A stretch of 8,978 nucleotides of DNA from Nitrospirales bacterium (GTDB taxonomy: Bacteria; Nitrospirota; Thermodesulfovibrionia; Thermodesulfovibrionales; Dissulfurispiraceae), in the NCBI GenBank assembly GCA_020846375.1, contig JADLDZ010000065.1:1-8978 (forward strand). Reading direction: 5' to 3'. The translations under genes and the position numbers were made by a program. This document shows positions 1 to 6,659 of the stretch, piece after piece. Each line of letters starts with the position of its first letter. The first letter of the stretch is position 1. The notes beneath the pieces are model-generated. The model was not told the DNA's origin and ran no database searches. It worked only from the letters and a program-made list of their open reading frames with translations.

Positions 1-440
1 AGCTTCGAGGCCCGCGCCAGGGCGACCGCCCGCTGGAAGGGGGCGATGCCGGGGGGGTCGAGAGGCTGCGGCCTCCCCAGGCAATCGGCGCCGCTCTTTT
101 CGAAGCAGGCGACGATGCTGTTGAAGAACTGGTCGCTCCCGATATGGCAGTGGCCGTCCACCACGAGGAAAATATCTCCTCTCCCCGCCCTGAACCCGGC
201 ATTTCTTCCCGCACTGGAAAGCCTCTTCTCATTGAGGAGGAGGCGTATCCGGGAATGGAGCTTCATGAACTCCCGCACCGTTTCCCGTGTCCCGTCGTCC
301 GACATCCCGTCCACGACCAGTATCTCGGAACGGTCCGCCGGATAGTCCTGGCGCAGGAGGTGCACCAGCGTACCGCCGATGAATTTCTCCTCATTGCGCA
401 CCGGCATGACGATGGAGATGAAAGGCTTCGTATACCTCAC
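1..440 (-). CDS. Family 2 glycosyltransferase, ExoA-like (3' end missing)
   Basis: Partial gene that leaves the window at position 1; 146 codons are visible and stay open throughout. The protein starts RYTKPFISIVMPVRNEE after the initiator, the typical first beta strand of a GT-A fold. It continues with EILVVDGMSDDGT (nucleotide-binding strand), NEKRLSSAGRNAGF, and a VVDGHCHI stretch at the place of the metal-binding DXD motif. The segment GRPQPLDPPGIAPFQRAVAL resembles what I recall of succinoglycan-biosynthesis ExoA relatives. It should transfer a sugar from a nucleotide donor to a lipid-linked acceptor at the cytoplasmic membrane. I chose the GTG at 440 because GAGGG lies 8 nt upstream and it keeps the whole first strand; the in-frame ATG near 407 would cut that strand. 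The gene overlaps the preceding glycosyltransferase by 50 bases, which suggests coupled translation. The family is secure; the donor sugar and exact role are unknown. Confidence 0.88.
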   Translation of the reverse strand, partial: MRYTKPFISIVMPVRNEEKFIGGTLVHLLRQDYPADRSEILVVDGMSDDGTRETVREFMKLHSRIRLLLNEKRLSSAGRNAGFRAGRGDIFLVVDGHCHIGSDQFFNSIVACFEKSGADCLGRPQPLDPPGIAPFQRAVALARASK

Positions 441-1542
441 GGTAGAGACCCTCGTATTTTCTCGTCTGGATTTCAAAGTTGAAAGACTCCTTCAGATGCA
501 GGTACCCCCGTGTGCCCATCTCCTCCCTGAGCTGCGGGTTCCGGGCGAGGGCCAGGATGTATTCCGCCATCCTCCCTGTCTCTTCAGGCCTCACCAGAAA
601 GCCGTCGGAGCCATGCCGCACCACTTCGGGGACTCCTCCCACCGCAGTGGCGACTACCGGCTTTTTCTGGGCATACGCTTCGAGCACCACATTGGGGAGC
701 CCCTCGGTGAAGGAGGGCAGGACGAAGATATCGGCCTCCCCCAGGAGCGAGGCAAGCTCCTCCCTGAAGCCGGGCAGGAAGAACTTCCCCTGCAGTCCCG
801 CTTCCCGCACCTTCCGTTCGAGGGAGCCCCTGAGGCCCCCCTCCCCGAAGATGACGAACCGGAGAGAAGGCTCCCTTTTCACGAGAAGCGCCGCCGCGTC
901 GATCAGGCCGCTGAAATTCTTCTCGATGCTCAGCCGCCCCGCGGATACGACAAGGCATCCGGCGCCGTTTACTCCCAGCTCCTGCCTGAGGGAGCACGGG
1001 GGAGGCGGCAGGGGGGCGGCGAGGTTGATCCCGTTATGGATGACCGAAACCTTTTCCGGGGCGATTCCCCGGAGCAGGATCTTCTCCCTCTGCCCCTCCG
1101 ATACGGCGACCACGTGGTCGGCAAAATGGAGGAAAACCCGGTCGAGCTCCTCGTAGAGTCTGATCTTCCAGTTTTCCCCGGTCCATCCCCTCGAAACCGC
1201 TATTTCGGGGACCCCCACCCGGTACGAGGCGATCCTCCCTATGACATTGGACTTGTACCCGTGGGTGCAGAGGAGGTCGATCCCGTCCCGCCGCAGGAGG
1301 GAAGCCAGTTCGAAGATGGCTCTGGGATTATAGGGGTTGCCGGTGTAGAACTCTCGTGTAGGGATGGTCATCCTCGTCGCCTTGTGCAGCAGCTCGTTGG
1401 GCAGGGAGCGCTCCACAAAGGAGATGAGCACCAGAGAGAAGCGCTCCGGGTCGAGCCTGCGGGCGTGCTCCAGTATCTGTTTTTCCGGGCCGCCGAAGAA
1501 GTTCGTGGCGATGATATGGGCGACGGTGAGCTTTCCCTTCAT
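391..1542 (-). CDS. Family 4 (GT-B) glycosyltransferase
   Basis: A 383-residue retaining glycosyltransferase with the usual two Rossmann-like domains. The N-terminal acceptor domain opens with KLTVAHIIATNFFGGPEKQ; its GGPE loop at residues 17-20 is typical of the family. The C-terminal donor domain starts near residue 195 with VVSAGRLSIEKN, where R203 and K208 are the expected donor-phosphate contacts. It carries the EX7E motif as E280-GLPNVVL-E288, and then GGVPEVV and GFLV. Length is normal for GT4. It should extend a lipid-linked oligosaccharide at the inner face of the membrane. The start at 1542 shares its ATG with the TGA of the upstream gene (ATGA) and has AGGA 10 nt upstream. The same frame is open back to about 2433, but that extension runs through the upstream gene and has no family resemblance. 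A PLPPPP run at residues 177-182 sits between the two domains. Sugar specificity cannot be read from sequence. Confidence 0.93.
   Translation of the reverse strand: MKGKLTVAHIIATNFFGGPEKQILEHARRLDPERFSLVLISFVERSLPNELLHKATRMTIPTREFYTGNPYNPRAIFELASLLRRDGIDLLCTHGYKSNVIGRIASYRVGVPEIAVSRGWTGENWKIRLYEELDRVFLHFADHVVAVSEGQREKILLRGIAPEKVSVIHNGINLAAPLPPPPCSLRQELGVNGAGCLVVSAGRLSIEKNFSGLIDAAALLVKREPSLRFVIFGEGGLRGSLERKVREAGLQGKFFLPGFREELASLLGEADIFVLPSFTEGLPNVVLEAYAQKKPVVATAVGGVPEVVRHGSDGFLVRPEETGRMAEYILALARNPQLREEMGTRGYLHLKESFNFEIQTRKYEGLYREVYEAFHLHRHAGAQ
449..453 (-). promoter_or_regulatory. Ribosome-binding site of ExoA-like gene
   Basis: GAGGG, 8 nt before GTG 440, located inside the coding sequence of the upstream family 4 glycosyltransferase. 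It supports the GTG start and the 50-base overlap. Confidence 0.55.
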
Positions 1543-2732
1543 GTCCTCTTTGTCCTGAGCCAGAGGTTCCCCCGGTATCCCGCGAGGCCGAGGAGGGCGA
1601 TGAAAAAGAACCAGAGGAGGAGGAACGGAGCGGAAAGGAGATAGGAGAGTCTCCTCCTGTCCAGACCCTCCAGAAAGATGCCCAGTGAGAGATAGACCGC
1701 CTGAGCGCCCAGCAACGCAAGAGACCATCCCGCATAGAAGCGGCCACGGGGCGCGCCCGTGGAGGCATAGAGGAGCGCGCCGGCAGCCAGCAGGAGAGAG
1801 AGGAGCAGGAGGAGGGGCTTGCTGAGGACGAAGAAGCTCAGCCCGGCATCGAAGAGGGCGCAGCTCCTTTTCAGGACGCCCTCTTTCAGGAGAGTGAAGG
1901 CGTAGGACCGGGAGATCTTCGCATTCCCCGACGCCCAGCGCACGCGCTGGTTCCGGGCCTGGCCGAAGGTTTCCGGCTGGCGGGCGCGCACCTCCGTCTC
2001 CAGGGCGAAATGGACGGGGATGCCCCGCCGTATCAGCTTTATGCCGTATTCCACGTCCTCCACCACGGAAAAAGCGCTCCAAGGCTGCTTGCGCAGCGTC
2101 TCCCGCGCAAAGCACATCCCGTTCCCCCGGAGATGCACCGGCAGGCCGAGGCGGGTCTTGGCCTCGTAGAAGAGCCTGTTTTCGATGCAGACACCCACGG
2201 CAAAGAGGTAGGTAAGGGGGCTTGCGTCGGGATTGGCGATCCCGTAGCACGCCTGGATCACCCTCTGCCCCGCAAGGGAGCGGCCGTTCAGCACACGGAG
2301 AAAATTCCGGTGCACCGTGGAGTCCGCGTCCACCACCACGAAGCAGTCGTATCTCTCTCTCATGAGGATGCGGAGAGCGAAGGCCAGGGCATGCCCCTTC
2401 CCCCTCCGCGAGGGGTCCTTTCTTTCCAGGCACCGGATGCCCTCCGCCCCCGCCACTGCAGCGGTGGAGTCGGTGCAGTTGTCGGCCACCACCACCACAG
2501 CGTACAGGTGCGGGGGGTAATCGAGCTCTTTCAGGCTCCGCAGCGTCCCCCCGATGCCCTCCGCCTCGTTATGGGCGGGCACGATGAGCACGAACCGTCT
2601 TTCGGGGGCGCACCCCGCAGGGGAGCCCTGCGGCTTCCCGAAGAAGTACACCGCGGCCAGGAAGAAGAGATAGAGGGCCGCCCCGGTGAGGAACAGGGAG
2701 ACGGGGACGAGGAACAGCTCCGCGCCCGTCAT
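1539..2732 (-). CDS. Membrane-anchored family 2 glycosyltransferase (processive-like)
   Basis: A 397-residue inverting glycosyltransferase. Residues about 7-31 form one membrane segment. A cytoplasmic GT-A domain follows with VLIVPAHNEAEGI, VVADNCTDST and the metal-binding DAD at 135-137. It also has the acceptor-site acid ED at 225-226 and a Q262-x-x-R265-W266 motif. DXD, ED and QxxRW together are the signature of cellulose-synthase/hyaluronan-synthase-like and related enzymes. Three further hydrophobic segments lie at about 298-322, 335-354 and 363-386. Such proteins start or elongate glycan chains at the inner membrane; whether this one is processive is not settled by the motifs. The start ATG directly follows the TGA of the upstream ligase gene, with AAGGAGG 11 nt upstream, and the gene ends in a 4-base ATGA overlap with the next one. 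All key residues seem present. Confidence 0.93.
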   Translation of the reverse strand: MTGAELFLVPVSLFLTGAALYLFFLAAVYFFGKPQGSPAGCAPERRFVLIVPAHNEAEGIGGTLRSLKELDYPPHLYAVVVVADNCTDSTAAVAGAEGIRCLERKDPSRRGKGHALAFALRILMRERYDCFVVVDADSTVHRNFLRVLNGRSLAGQRVIQACYGIANPDASPLTYLFAVGVCIENRLFYEAKTRLGLPVHLRGNGMCFARETLRKQPWSAFSVVEDVEYGIKLIRRGIPVHFALETEVRARQPETFGQARNQRVRWASGNAKISRSYAFTLLKEGVLKRSCALFDAGLSFFVLSKPLLLLLSLLLAAGALLYASTGAPRGRFYAGWSLALLGAQAVYLSLGIFLEGLDRRRLSYLLSAPFLLLWFFFIALLGLAGYRGNLWLRTKRT

Positions 2733-4112
2733 TCAGAAGGGGCCCTCCTTCAGCTTCGAAATGCAGAAACGGTATTTCCCCGAGCTTTCCTGCGGGAGGG
2801 AGTCCACGAACTCCACCTCGTAGTGCATCCCCCTCCCGAACCTCTCTGCGGCAAGGGCTTCCAAACCGCCGAGGCTCGTCCCGTCGAACCCCTCTCCCGT
2901 GACGATCCTGAACACGAGGAAATCGACCCTCTCCTGCACGATCTGCAGCTGCTTGACGCCCCCCAGGTGCATGGCGAAATTCTCCGTAAGGGATATGCCG
3001 GATATATACTTCCCCTCCGGCGTCACGATATAATCCGCAATCCTCCCCTCCAGGGATTCGAGGAGGGGATAGGTGCAGCCGCAGGGGCACGTCCGTTCCG
3101 ACAGCGCCCCCGCATCGCCGACCTTGTACCGGATGAAGGGCATGCCGTAATTGGTCAGGTCCGTCACCACGACCGCCCCTGTCTCTCCGGGAGGCGCCGG
3201 CCTGCCGTCCCTGACCACTTCGACGATAAGGGTGTCCATATTGAGATGAAGTCCGTTATGCTCCCTGCATTCGCAGGCGATGAGGCTCACCTCTTCACAC
3301 CCGTACCGGTTCGTCACCCTGCAGCCGAAGACCTGCTCGATGCGCCTCCTTTCGAAGTCGTGCAGGACCATGGCGGTGCTGATGATCCCCGCGGGCCTGA
3401 TCCCCCCCAGTCCGTTCTTTTCGAGAAAGCACGCAAAGAGGTAGAGGGAGTGGGCATGGCCGAAGAGGAGGGTAGGCATCTTCTTCCTGATCCTGTGGTA
3501 GAAGTCCAGCATTTCCCCCTTGTCCATCTTCAGGGTGTCCAGGTAGGTGTACCTTTCCAGGAGAAAATTCCTGACATGGCCCCGCCAGTTCTTCCGGTAC
3601 TCGGGATTTCCCCACACCGCCGCAACCTTTTCTCCGAGGTTCCAGCCGGTCCAGCGGTCATGCCGCAGGGCGCAGGCCCTCTTCCACTGCAGGCTGTCCT
3701 CATCGACGAAGAACTCCAGGGACACCCCTGTGGAGCCGGACGTCTTCTTCGGCAGGAGCTTCTCCGGGGGTATCGTACGGGCCACCATCCTGTCCCTGTT
3801 CTCCCGGATGTCGTCCTTGGTAAGGAGGGGGATGCGGGCGAAGTCCTCCCAGGAACGGATGTCCCCGGGGCGTATGCCCTGCTTCCCCATTCTCTCCGCA
3901 TAGAAGCCGGTGTGCTCCCCCGCATGCCGGAGAAGCCTGCCGAGCCGCCTCCACTGGTCTCTTCGCACTTCTTCCAGTGGGCGGAAGTGCGAAGTCTCCA
4001 GGCAGTGGAGATGCTTCAAGTACGGGCTCCGCTCCTTCATCGCCCAGAGGGGGGCGACAACATGCCGCACCACCCCGGCATAGAAATCCCCCCTGAACCG
4101 CTCAGACCGCAC
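2733..4112 (-). CDS. PaaK/CapK-type adenylate-forming CoA ligase-like protein
   Basis: A 459-residue member of the phenylacetate-CoA ligase-like branch of the ANL adenylating enzymes. Visible motifs in order: TSGSTG at 124-129 (ATP phosphate loop), RYGCEE at 269-274 (adenine/magnesium site), GETGAVVVTDL at about 309-319, YKVGD at 329-333 (ribose contact), CPCGC at 342-346, GRIADYI at 356-362 (hinge), and C-terminal SGKYRF with the expected catalytic lysine K446. It should activate a carboxylic acid with ATP and may pass it to CoA or another acceptor. Family members occur in capsule and exopolysaccharide loci, where their substrate is generally unproven. I chose GTG 4112, preceded by GGAGGGG, because the YAGVVRHVVAPLW segment just after it resembles the family's usual N-terminus. 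The longer frame to ATG 4205 would overlap the epimerase gene by 58 bases with arginine/glycine-rich sequence. The family is sure; the start and substrate are not. Confidence 0.9.
   Translation of the reverse strand: MRSERFRGDFYAGVVRHVVAPLWAMKERSPYLKHLHCLETSHFRPLEEVRRDQWRRLGRLLRHAGEHTGFYAERMGKQGIRPGDIRSWEDFARIPLLTKDDIRENRDRMVARTIPPEKLLPKKTSGSTGVSLEFFVDEDSLQWKRACALRHDRWTGWNLGEKVAAVWGNPEYRKNWRGHVRNFLLERYTYLDTLKMDKGEMLDFYHRIRKKMPTLLFGHAHSLYLFACFLEKNGLGGIRPAGIISTAMVLHDFERRRIEQVFGCRVTNRYGCEEVSLIACECREHNGLHLNMDTLIVEVVRDGRPAPPGETGAVVVTDLTNYGMPFIRYKVGDAGALSERTCPCGCTYPLLESLEGRIADYIVTPEGKYISGISLTENFAMHLGGVKQLQIVQERVDFLVFRIVTGEGFDGTSLGGLEALAAERFGRGMHYEVEFVDSLPQESSGKYRFCISKLKEGPF
3961..3994. repeat. 11-bp perfect inverted repeat inside ligase gene
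   Basis: CTTCGCACTTC at 3961-3971 and its exact reverse complement GAAGTGCGAAG at 3984-3994, separated by 12 nt. It lies in codons about 40-51 of the ligase gene (residues TSHFRPLEEVRR), so the mRNA could form a stable hairpin early in the coding region. Part of the loop (CCAGTGG, 3974-3980) can instead pair with CCACTGG at 3951-3957, giving a competing fold. No T-run follows on either strand, so it is not an intrinsic terminator. Confidence 0.6.
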
Positions 4113-4122
4113 GGGAGAGCGC

Positions 4123-4129
4123 CCCCTCC
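4123..4129 (-). promoter_or_regulatory. Candidate ribosome-binding site of ligase gene
   Basis: GGAGGGG lies about 10-12 nt before GTG 4112, in the 35-nt space after the epimerase stop. The spacing is rather long, so the start choice remains moderate; two consecutive GTG codons 13 and 14 residues downstream are the alternatives. Confidence 0.5.
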
Positions 4130-4147
4130 GCAGCCCTGCCTCTGCCC

Positions 4148-5131
4148 TCAACCAAGGACCGCCGCCCTCCGCCGCTGCTCCTCCCTCCCGGGAAGCCGGT
4201 ACCACGGTACGGTCTCCGCAAGGCCCGACCGGATATCGTATTCAGGCTCGAACCCGAGGTGCGTCCGCGCCCTTCCGATGTCGGCCAGGGAGTCCCGCAC
4301 ATCCCCCTGCCGCGCGGGGAGATAGGTGAGGGAAGAGCCGGAGCCGGTGATTTCGATCACCAGCCGGGCGAGGTCGAGCACACTGATGCGGGAGCCGCAG
4401 GCGATATTGAAGACCCCGCCGGCAGCGCCCTCCCGCGTCAGGGCGCTGATATTCGCCCGTACCACATCGTCGATATACGAGAAGTCGCGCGTCTGCATCC
4501 CGTCCCCCTCGACGGTCAGGGGCTCGTTCCTGAGTGCCTGCGTAATGAACTTCGGGATGACGGCGGCATAGTCGGAGGCGGGGTCCTGCCTTCTCCCGTA
4601 CACGTTGAAGTACCGGAGCCCCACGGCCTCGATCCCGCAGAGGCGGGAAAAGACCCCGGCGTACAGCTCATCGGCCGCCTTCGACACGGCATAGGGGGAT
4701 TTCGGTCTGAAGGGCATGGACTCGACCTTGGGGAGCTCGGGGGAATCGCCGTAGACCGAAGAGGAGCTGGCGAAAACCACCCGACGGCACCCGCATTCCG
4801 CCGCGACCTGGAAGAGGTTCACCGTACCCGTTATGTTCACCTCGGTGGTCCGCACCGGGTCCTTTACACTTTTCGCCACACTGGGCCTCGCCGCCTGATG
4901 ACAGATGAGTGAAATGCCGTTCGACCGGATCAGGTCCCGGAGGAGGGCACTGTCGAGAATGCTTCCCCGCTGAAAGGACAGGCGGGGGTCGTCCAGCATC
5001 CCCCCGAGATTCTCCCTCTTCCCCGTGCTCAGATCGTCGACGACAACGACTCCGTACCCCTGTGAAAGCATCGCCTCCGCGATATTGCTTCCGATAAAGC
5101 CCGCCCCTCCCGTTATCAATACATTTTCCAT
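4148..5131 (-). CDS. NAD-dependent sugar epimerase, WbpP-like UDP-HexNAc 4-epimerase
   Basis: A 327-residue extended short-chain dehydrogenase/reductase acting on nucleotide sugars in the cytoplasm. The NAD-binding loop is TGGAGFIG at 7-14, with acidic D32/D33 to hold the adenosine ribose. The catalytic set is SSSSVYG at 122-128 and YAVSK at 147-151 (Tyr147, Lys151), followed by RYFNVYGRRQDP at 173-184. That last stretch, YAAVIPKF, and EGDGMQTRDFSYIDD resemble WbpP/TviC, which interconvert UDP-GlcNAc/GlcNAcA and UDP-GalNAc/GalNAcA. Plain GalE or uronate epimerase activity remains possible. The start at 5131 is well supported by AAGGAG 6 nt upstream and by the glycine loop sitting right at the N-terminus; the open frame extends to 5206 but lacks this. 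It follows the beta-barrel gene after 83 nt and precedes the ligase by 35 nt. It would provide a sugar donor for the neighbouring transferases. Confidence 0.93.
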   Translation of the reverse strand: MENVLITGGAGFIGSNIAEAMLSQGYGVVVVDDLSTGKRENLGGMLDDPRLSFQRGSILDSALLRDLIRSNGISLICHQAARPSVAKSVKDPVRTTEVNITGTVNLFQVAAECGCRRVVFASSSSVYGDSPELPKVESMPFRPKSPYAVSKAADELYAGVFSRLCGIEAVGLRYFNVYGRRQDPASDYAAVIPKFITQALRNEPLTVEGDGMQTRDFSYIDDVVRANISALTREGAAGGVFNIACGSRISVLDLARLVIEITGSGSSLTYLPARQGDVRDSLADIGRARTHLGFEPEYDIRSGLAETVPWYRLPGREEQRRRAAVLG

Positions 5132-5137
5132 GTAGCG

Positions 5138-5143
5138 CTCCTT
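5138..5143 (-). promoter_or_regulatory. Ribosome-binding site of epimerase gene
   Basis: AAGGAG, 6 nt before ATG 5131, directly after a run of A residues. It favours this start over the longer open frame to 5206. Confidence 0.8.
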
Positions 5144-5214
5144 TTTTTGTCTGTCGGGCCGCCTGCCGGGCCGGGCATTGATCAGGGGAGCACCCTCTTC
5201 CCGCACCGGCCCTC

Positions 5215-6507
5215 TCAGAAAGTTTTTTTCAGCTCGAGGAAAAACCTGTTGGCCCGGTACGTGTTCTCCTCATCATCCTCCTCCCTCGGTGAGCTGCTGT
5301 CCGCATAGCGGTACGCAAGCGACACCGTGAAGTCCTTCCAGAGGAGATAGTCGAACCGCACCCCCAGCACGTACCTTCGTATGTGCGTATCCGGGTCCTC
5401 CTCTTCAAGCCTCTCCGCCAGGAACTCGAAACTGCCGCCGGTCCTCGGAGTAAGCTCGTACCTGACAGTCCCCCCTGCCCCGTATTTGGTGGTGGTCGTC
5501 CGCCTGGTCTCCGCGTTCTTGTATTCCGTGACGGCGAGGGTGAGGTTCGCCTTCGTCCTGCTGAGATCGGCCCTGATGCCCGCGAGATAGGTGTTCTCCC
5601 GTATCAGCGCGCCCAGGGGGTCCTCACTGTAATCCATGGAAACCAGCAGCGTCCCGGTAAAGGGAGTGAAGTCGTGGTTCACCCCGGCGTTCCAGAACAG
5701 GCGGCTGTATCTTTTCGCGCCCTTGAAATTCAGCCAGGTGTTCCCCACCCGGAAAAAGACGTCCGACTTGTCCGCATACTCGTACCGTGAACCCATGTAT
5801 GCATCGTGCTTGGTATAGTCGGTCTCGTCATTGCGGTCGTCGGTGTAGCGGTACCCCGCACTCAGGGTCGTCCGGGGGGTGAGGTCATAGGACGGCTCCA
5901 CATAGACGACATTGTCCGTCTTGTTCACCGCCCGCGGGTCCTCGTACCACGTATTCGAATAGATGTACCCCGCGGTGATCCGGGTGCGCTCCGCGGGCCG
6001 GATGACATAGTAGGGGTTCGCCACGAAGATGTTCCTGTCGGACTGGTCCACGAAGGAACTCTCTTTGGTAAGGTCGCGGGTGACATCGAGGGAGACCCTC
6101 CCGTAGTCGTCATTGAGCTTGATGAAGAAGCGGTCCTTGAGCAGCTCGATGCTGCCCTTTGCAATGAGGTTGTGGGTCGTATCGTCCCCACGGGCGCCCT
6201 TTGCATAATGCATGTAGTCAAGGGCGTAGGCGATATCCCAGGTCCAGAGGGGAGCCGAGTATTTGAAAGCCAGTGAGGGAACGGCCCTGGTGATGAAATC
6301 ATCGACTTTGTCCTCCCGGGTAAGGAAGATGTTGTCGTTGTATTCCTCGATGACCATGATTGCCGGGTGAATTTCGAACTCCGCGGCTCCCGCCTCCTGC
6401 AGGGAGAGGGGCGGGAAGAGGGCGATCAGGGCGACGGTGATGAGGGACAGGAGAGTCCGGTACTGGTGGCGCTTGCTGCCGAGGGGTACTTCTGTCTGGG
6501 TGCACAC
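5215..6507 (-). CDS. Outer-membrane beta-barrel protein of glycan locus
   Basis: A 430-residue exported protein. A charged N-terminus (K12, R13, R17) is followed by a hydrophobic core LLSLITVALIALF at 19-31 and a probable signal-peptidase site after the AGA/AGAA at 39-42. The mature protein is full of short alternating polar/aromatic strands (for example YVEPSYDL, LSAGYRYT, FFRVGNTW) separated by acidic turns, and it ends in FFLELKKTF. A terminal Phe is the usual barrel-assembly signal. Near the mature N-terminus, EEYNDNIFLT followed by a charged loop resembles the putative porins found beside exopolysaccharide and PEP-CTERM/exosortase genes (BBP2_2- or TIGR03016-like, from memory). The start is GTG 6507, with a perfect AGGAGG 5 nt upstream. 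It is probably the first gene of the group running to position 1. It may serve polysaccharide export or anchoring; function is unproven and no conserved enzymatic motif is seen. Confidence 0.85.
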   Translation of the reverse strand: MCTQTEVPLGSKRHQYRTLLSLITVALIALFPPLSLQEAGAAEFEIHPAIMVIEEYNDNIFLTREDKVDDFITRAVPSLAFKYSAPLWTWDIAYALDYMHYAKGARGDDTTHNLIAKGSIELLKDRFFIKLNDDYGRVSLDVTRDLTKESSFVDQSDRNIFVANPYYVIRPAERTRITAGYIYSNTWYEDPRAVNKTDNVVYVEPSYDLTPRTTLSAGYRYTDDRNDETDYTKHDAYMGSRYEYADKSDVFFRVGNTWLNFKGAKRYSRLFWNAGVNHDFTPFTGTLLVSMDYSEDPLGALIRENTYLAGIRADLSRTKANLTLAVTEYKNAETRRTTTTKYGAGGTVRYELTPRTGGSFEFLAERLEEEDPDTHIRRYVLGVRFDYLLWKDFTVSLAYRYADSSSPREEDDEENTYRANRFFLELKKTF

Positions 6508-6512
6508 GTGTT

Positions 6513-6518
6513 CCTCCT
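6513..6518 (-). promoter_or_regulatory. Ribosome-binding site of beta-barrel gene
   Basis: Perfect AGGAGG, 5 nt before GTG 6507. It fixes that non-ATG codon as the start; the next methionine, at residue 51, would remove the signal peptide. Confidence 0.8.
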
Positions 6519-6561
6519 CTTGCGGCTGTGGTATCTATGAGCACGGGAAATGACGGGGTAT

Positions 6562-6576
6562 TGATAGAGTGTATCA
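6562..6576. repeat. Short palindrome TGATA-N5-TATCA near candidate -10 box
   Basis: A perfect 5-base inverted repeat with a 5-base spacer (TGATA gagtg TATCA) that overlaps the TATGAT candidate promoter box on the minus strand. Its place between the possible -10 box and the start codon of the beta-barrel gene would suit a repressor operator. Repeats this short also occur by chance. Confidence 0.3.
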
Positions 6577-6659
6577 TAGTATTCGGAGTCAGGGAACACG
6601 GTTTTTGTTTCTTTGTTTTTCTCTCTCCGCCTGCCGCTTGCGTGCTGCGTGTCAGTCTA

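Larger units (their letters stand above)
6508..6659 (-). promoter_or_regulatory. Intergenic region, possible promoter of beta-barrel operon
   Basis: This is the longest gap in the window and it is AT-richer than its surroundings. Reading the minus strand, an A-rich stretch (roughly 6602-6621) comes first, then a TATGAT candidate -10 box at 6578-6573. The GTG start lies about 65 nt further on. I cannot find a good -35 box at 16-18 nt, so a sigma-70 promoter is only a possibility, and no sigma-54 -24/-12 pair was seen. No T-run after a stem was found for the end of the upstream glycosyltransferase gene, so read-through from upstream is not excluded. Confidence 0.35.

Noticed and set aside
379..1644. 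Plus-strand open frame of 421 codons opposite the family 4 transferase
   Set aside because: Low-complexity, charged and proline-rich translation with no domain. The opposite strand has a complete GT-B enzyme.
391..2433. A 680-codon version of the family 4 transferase
   Set aside because: The added N-terminal part runs out of frame through the membrane glycosyltransferase gene and shows no family similarity. The real start is ATG 1542, in an ATGA overlap.
3044..3069. 8-bp inverted repeat TCCCCTCC/GGAGGGGA in the ligase gene
   Set aside because: Short, low-complexity C/T-rich arms that recur in this GC-rich sequence; likely chance.
2010..4325. Very long plus-strand open frame (771 codons) opposite the two central genes
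   Set aside because: It is antisense to two genes with full motif sets and part of the epimerase. The translation is rich in Pro, His, Arg and Gly with no recognisable domain, as expected for a shadow frame in GC-rich DNA.
5132..5214. GC-rich segment followed by a T-run on the plus strand, considered as a terminator
   Set aside because: The run is A on the transcribed minus strand and serves as the leader to the epimerase ribosome site. No well-paired stem precedes it in the right direction, and no plus-strand gene ends there.
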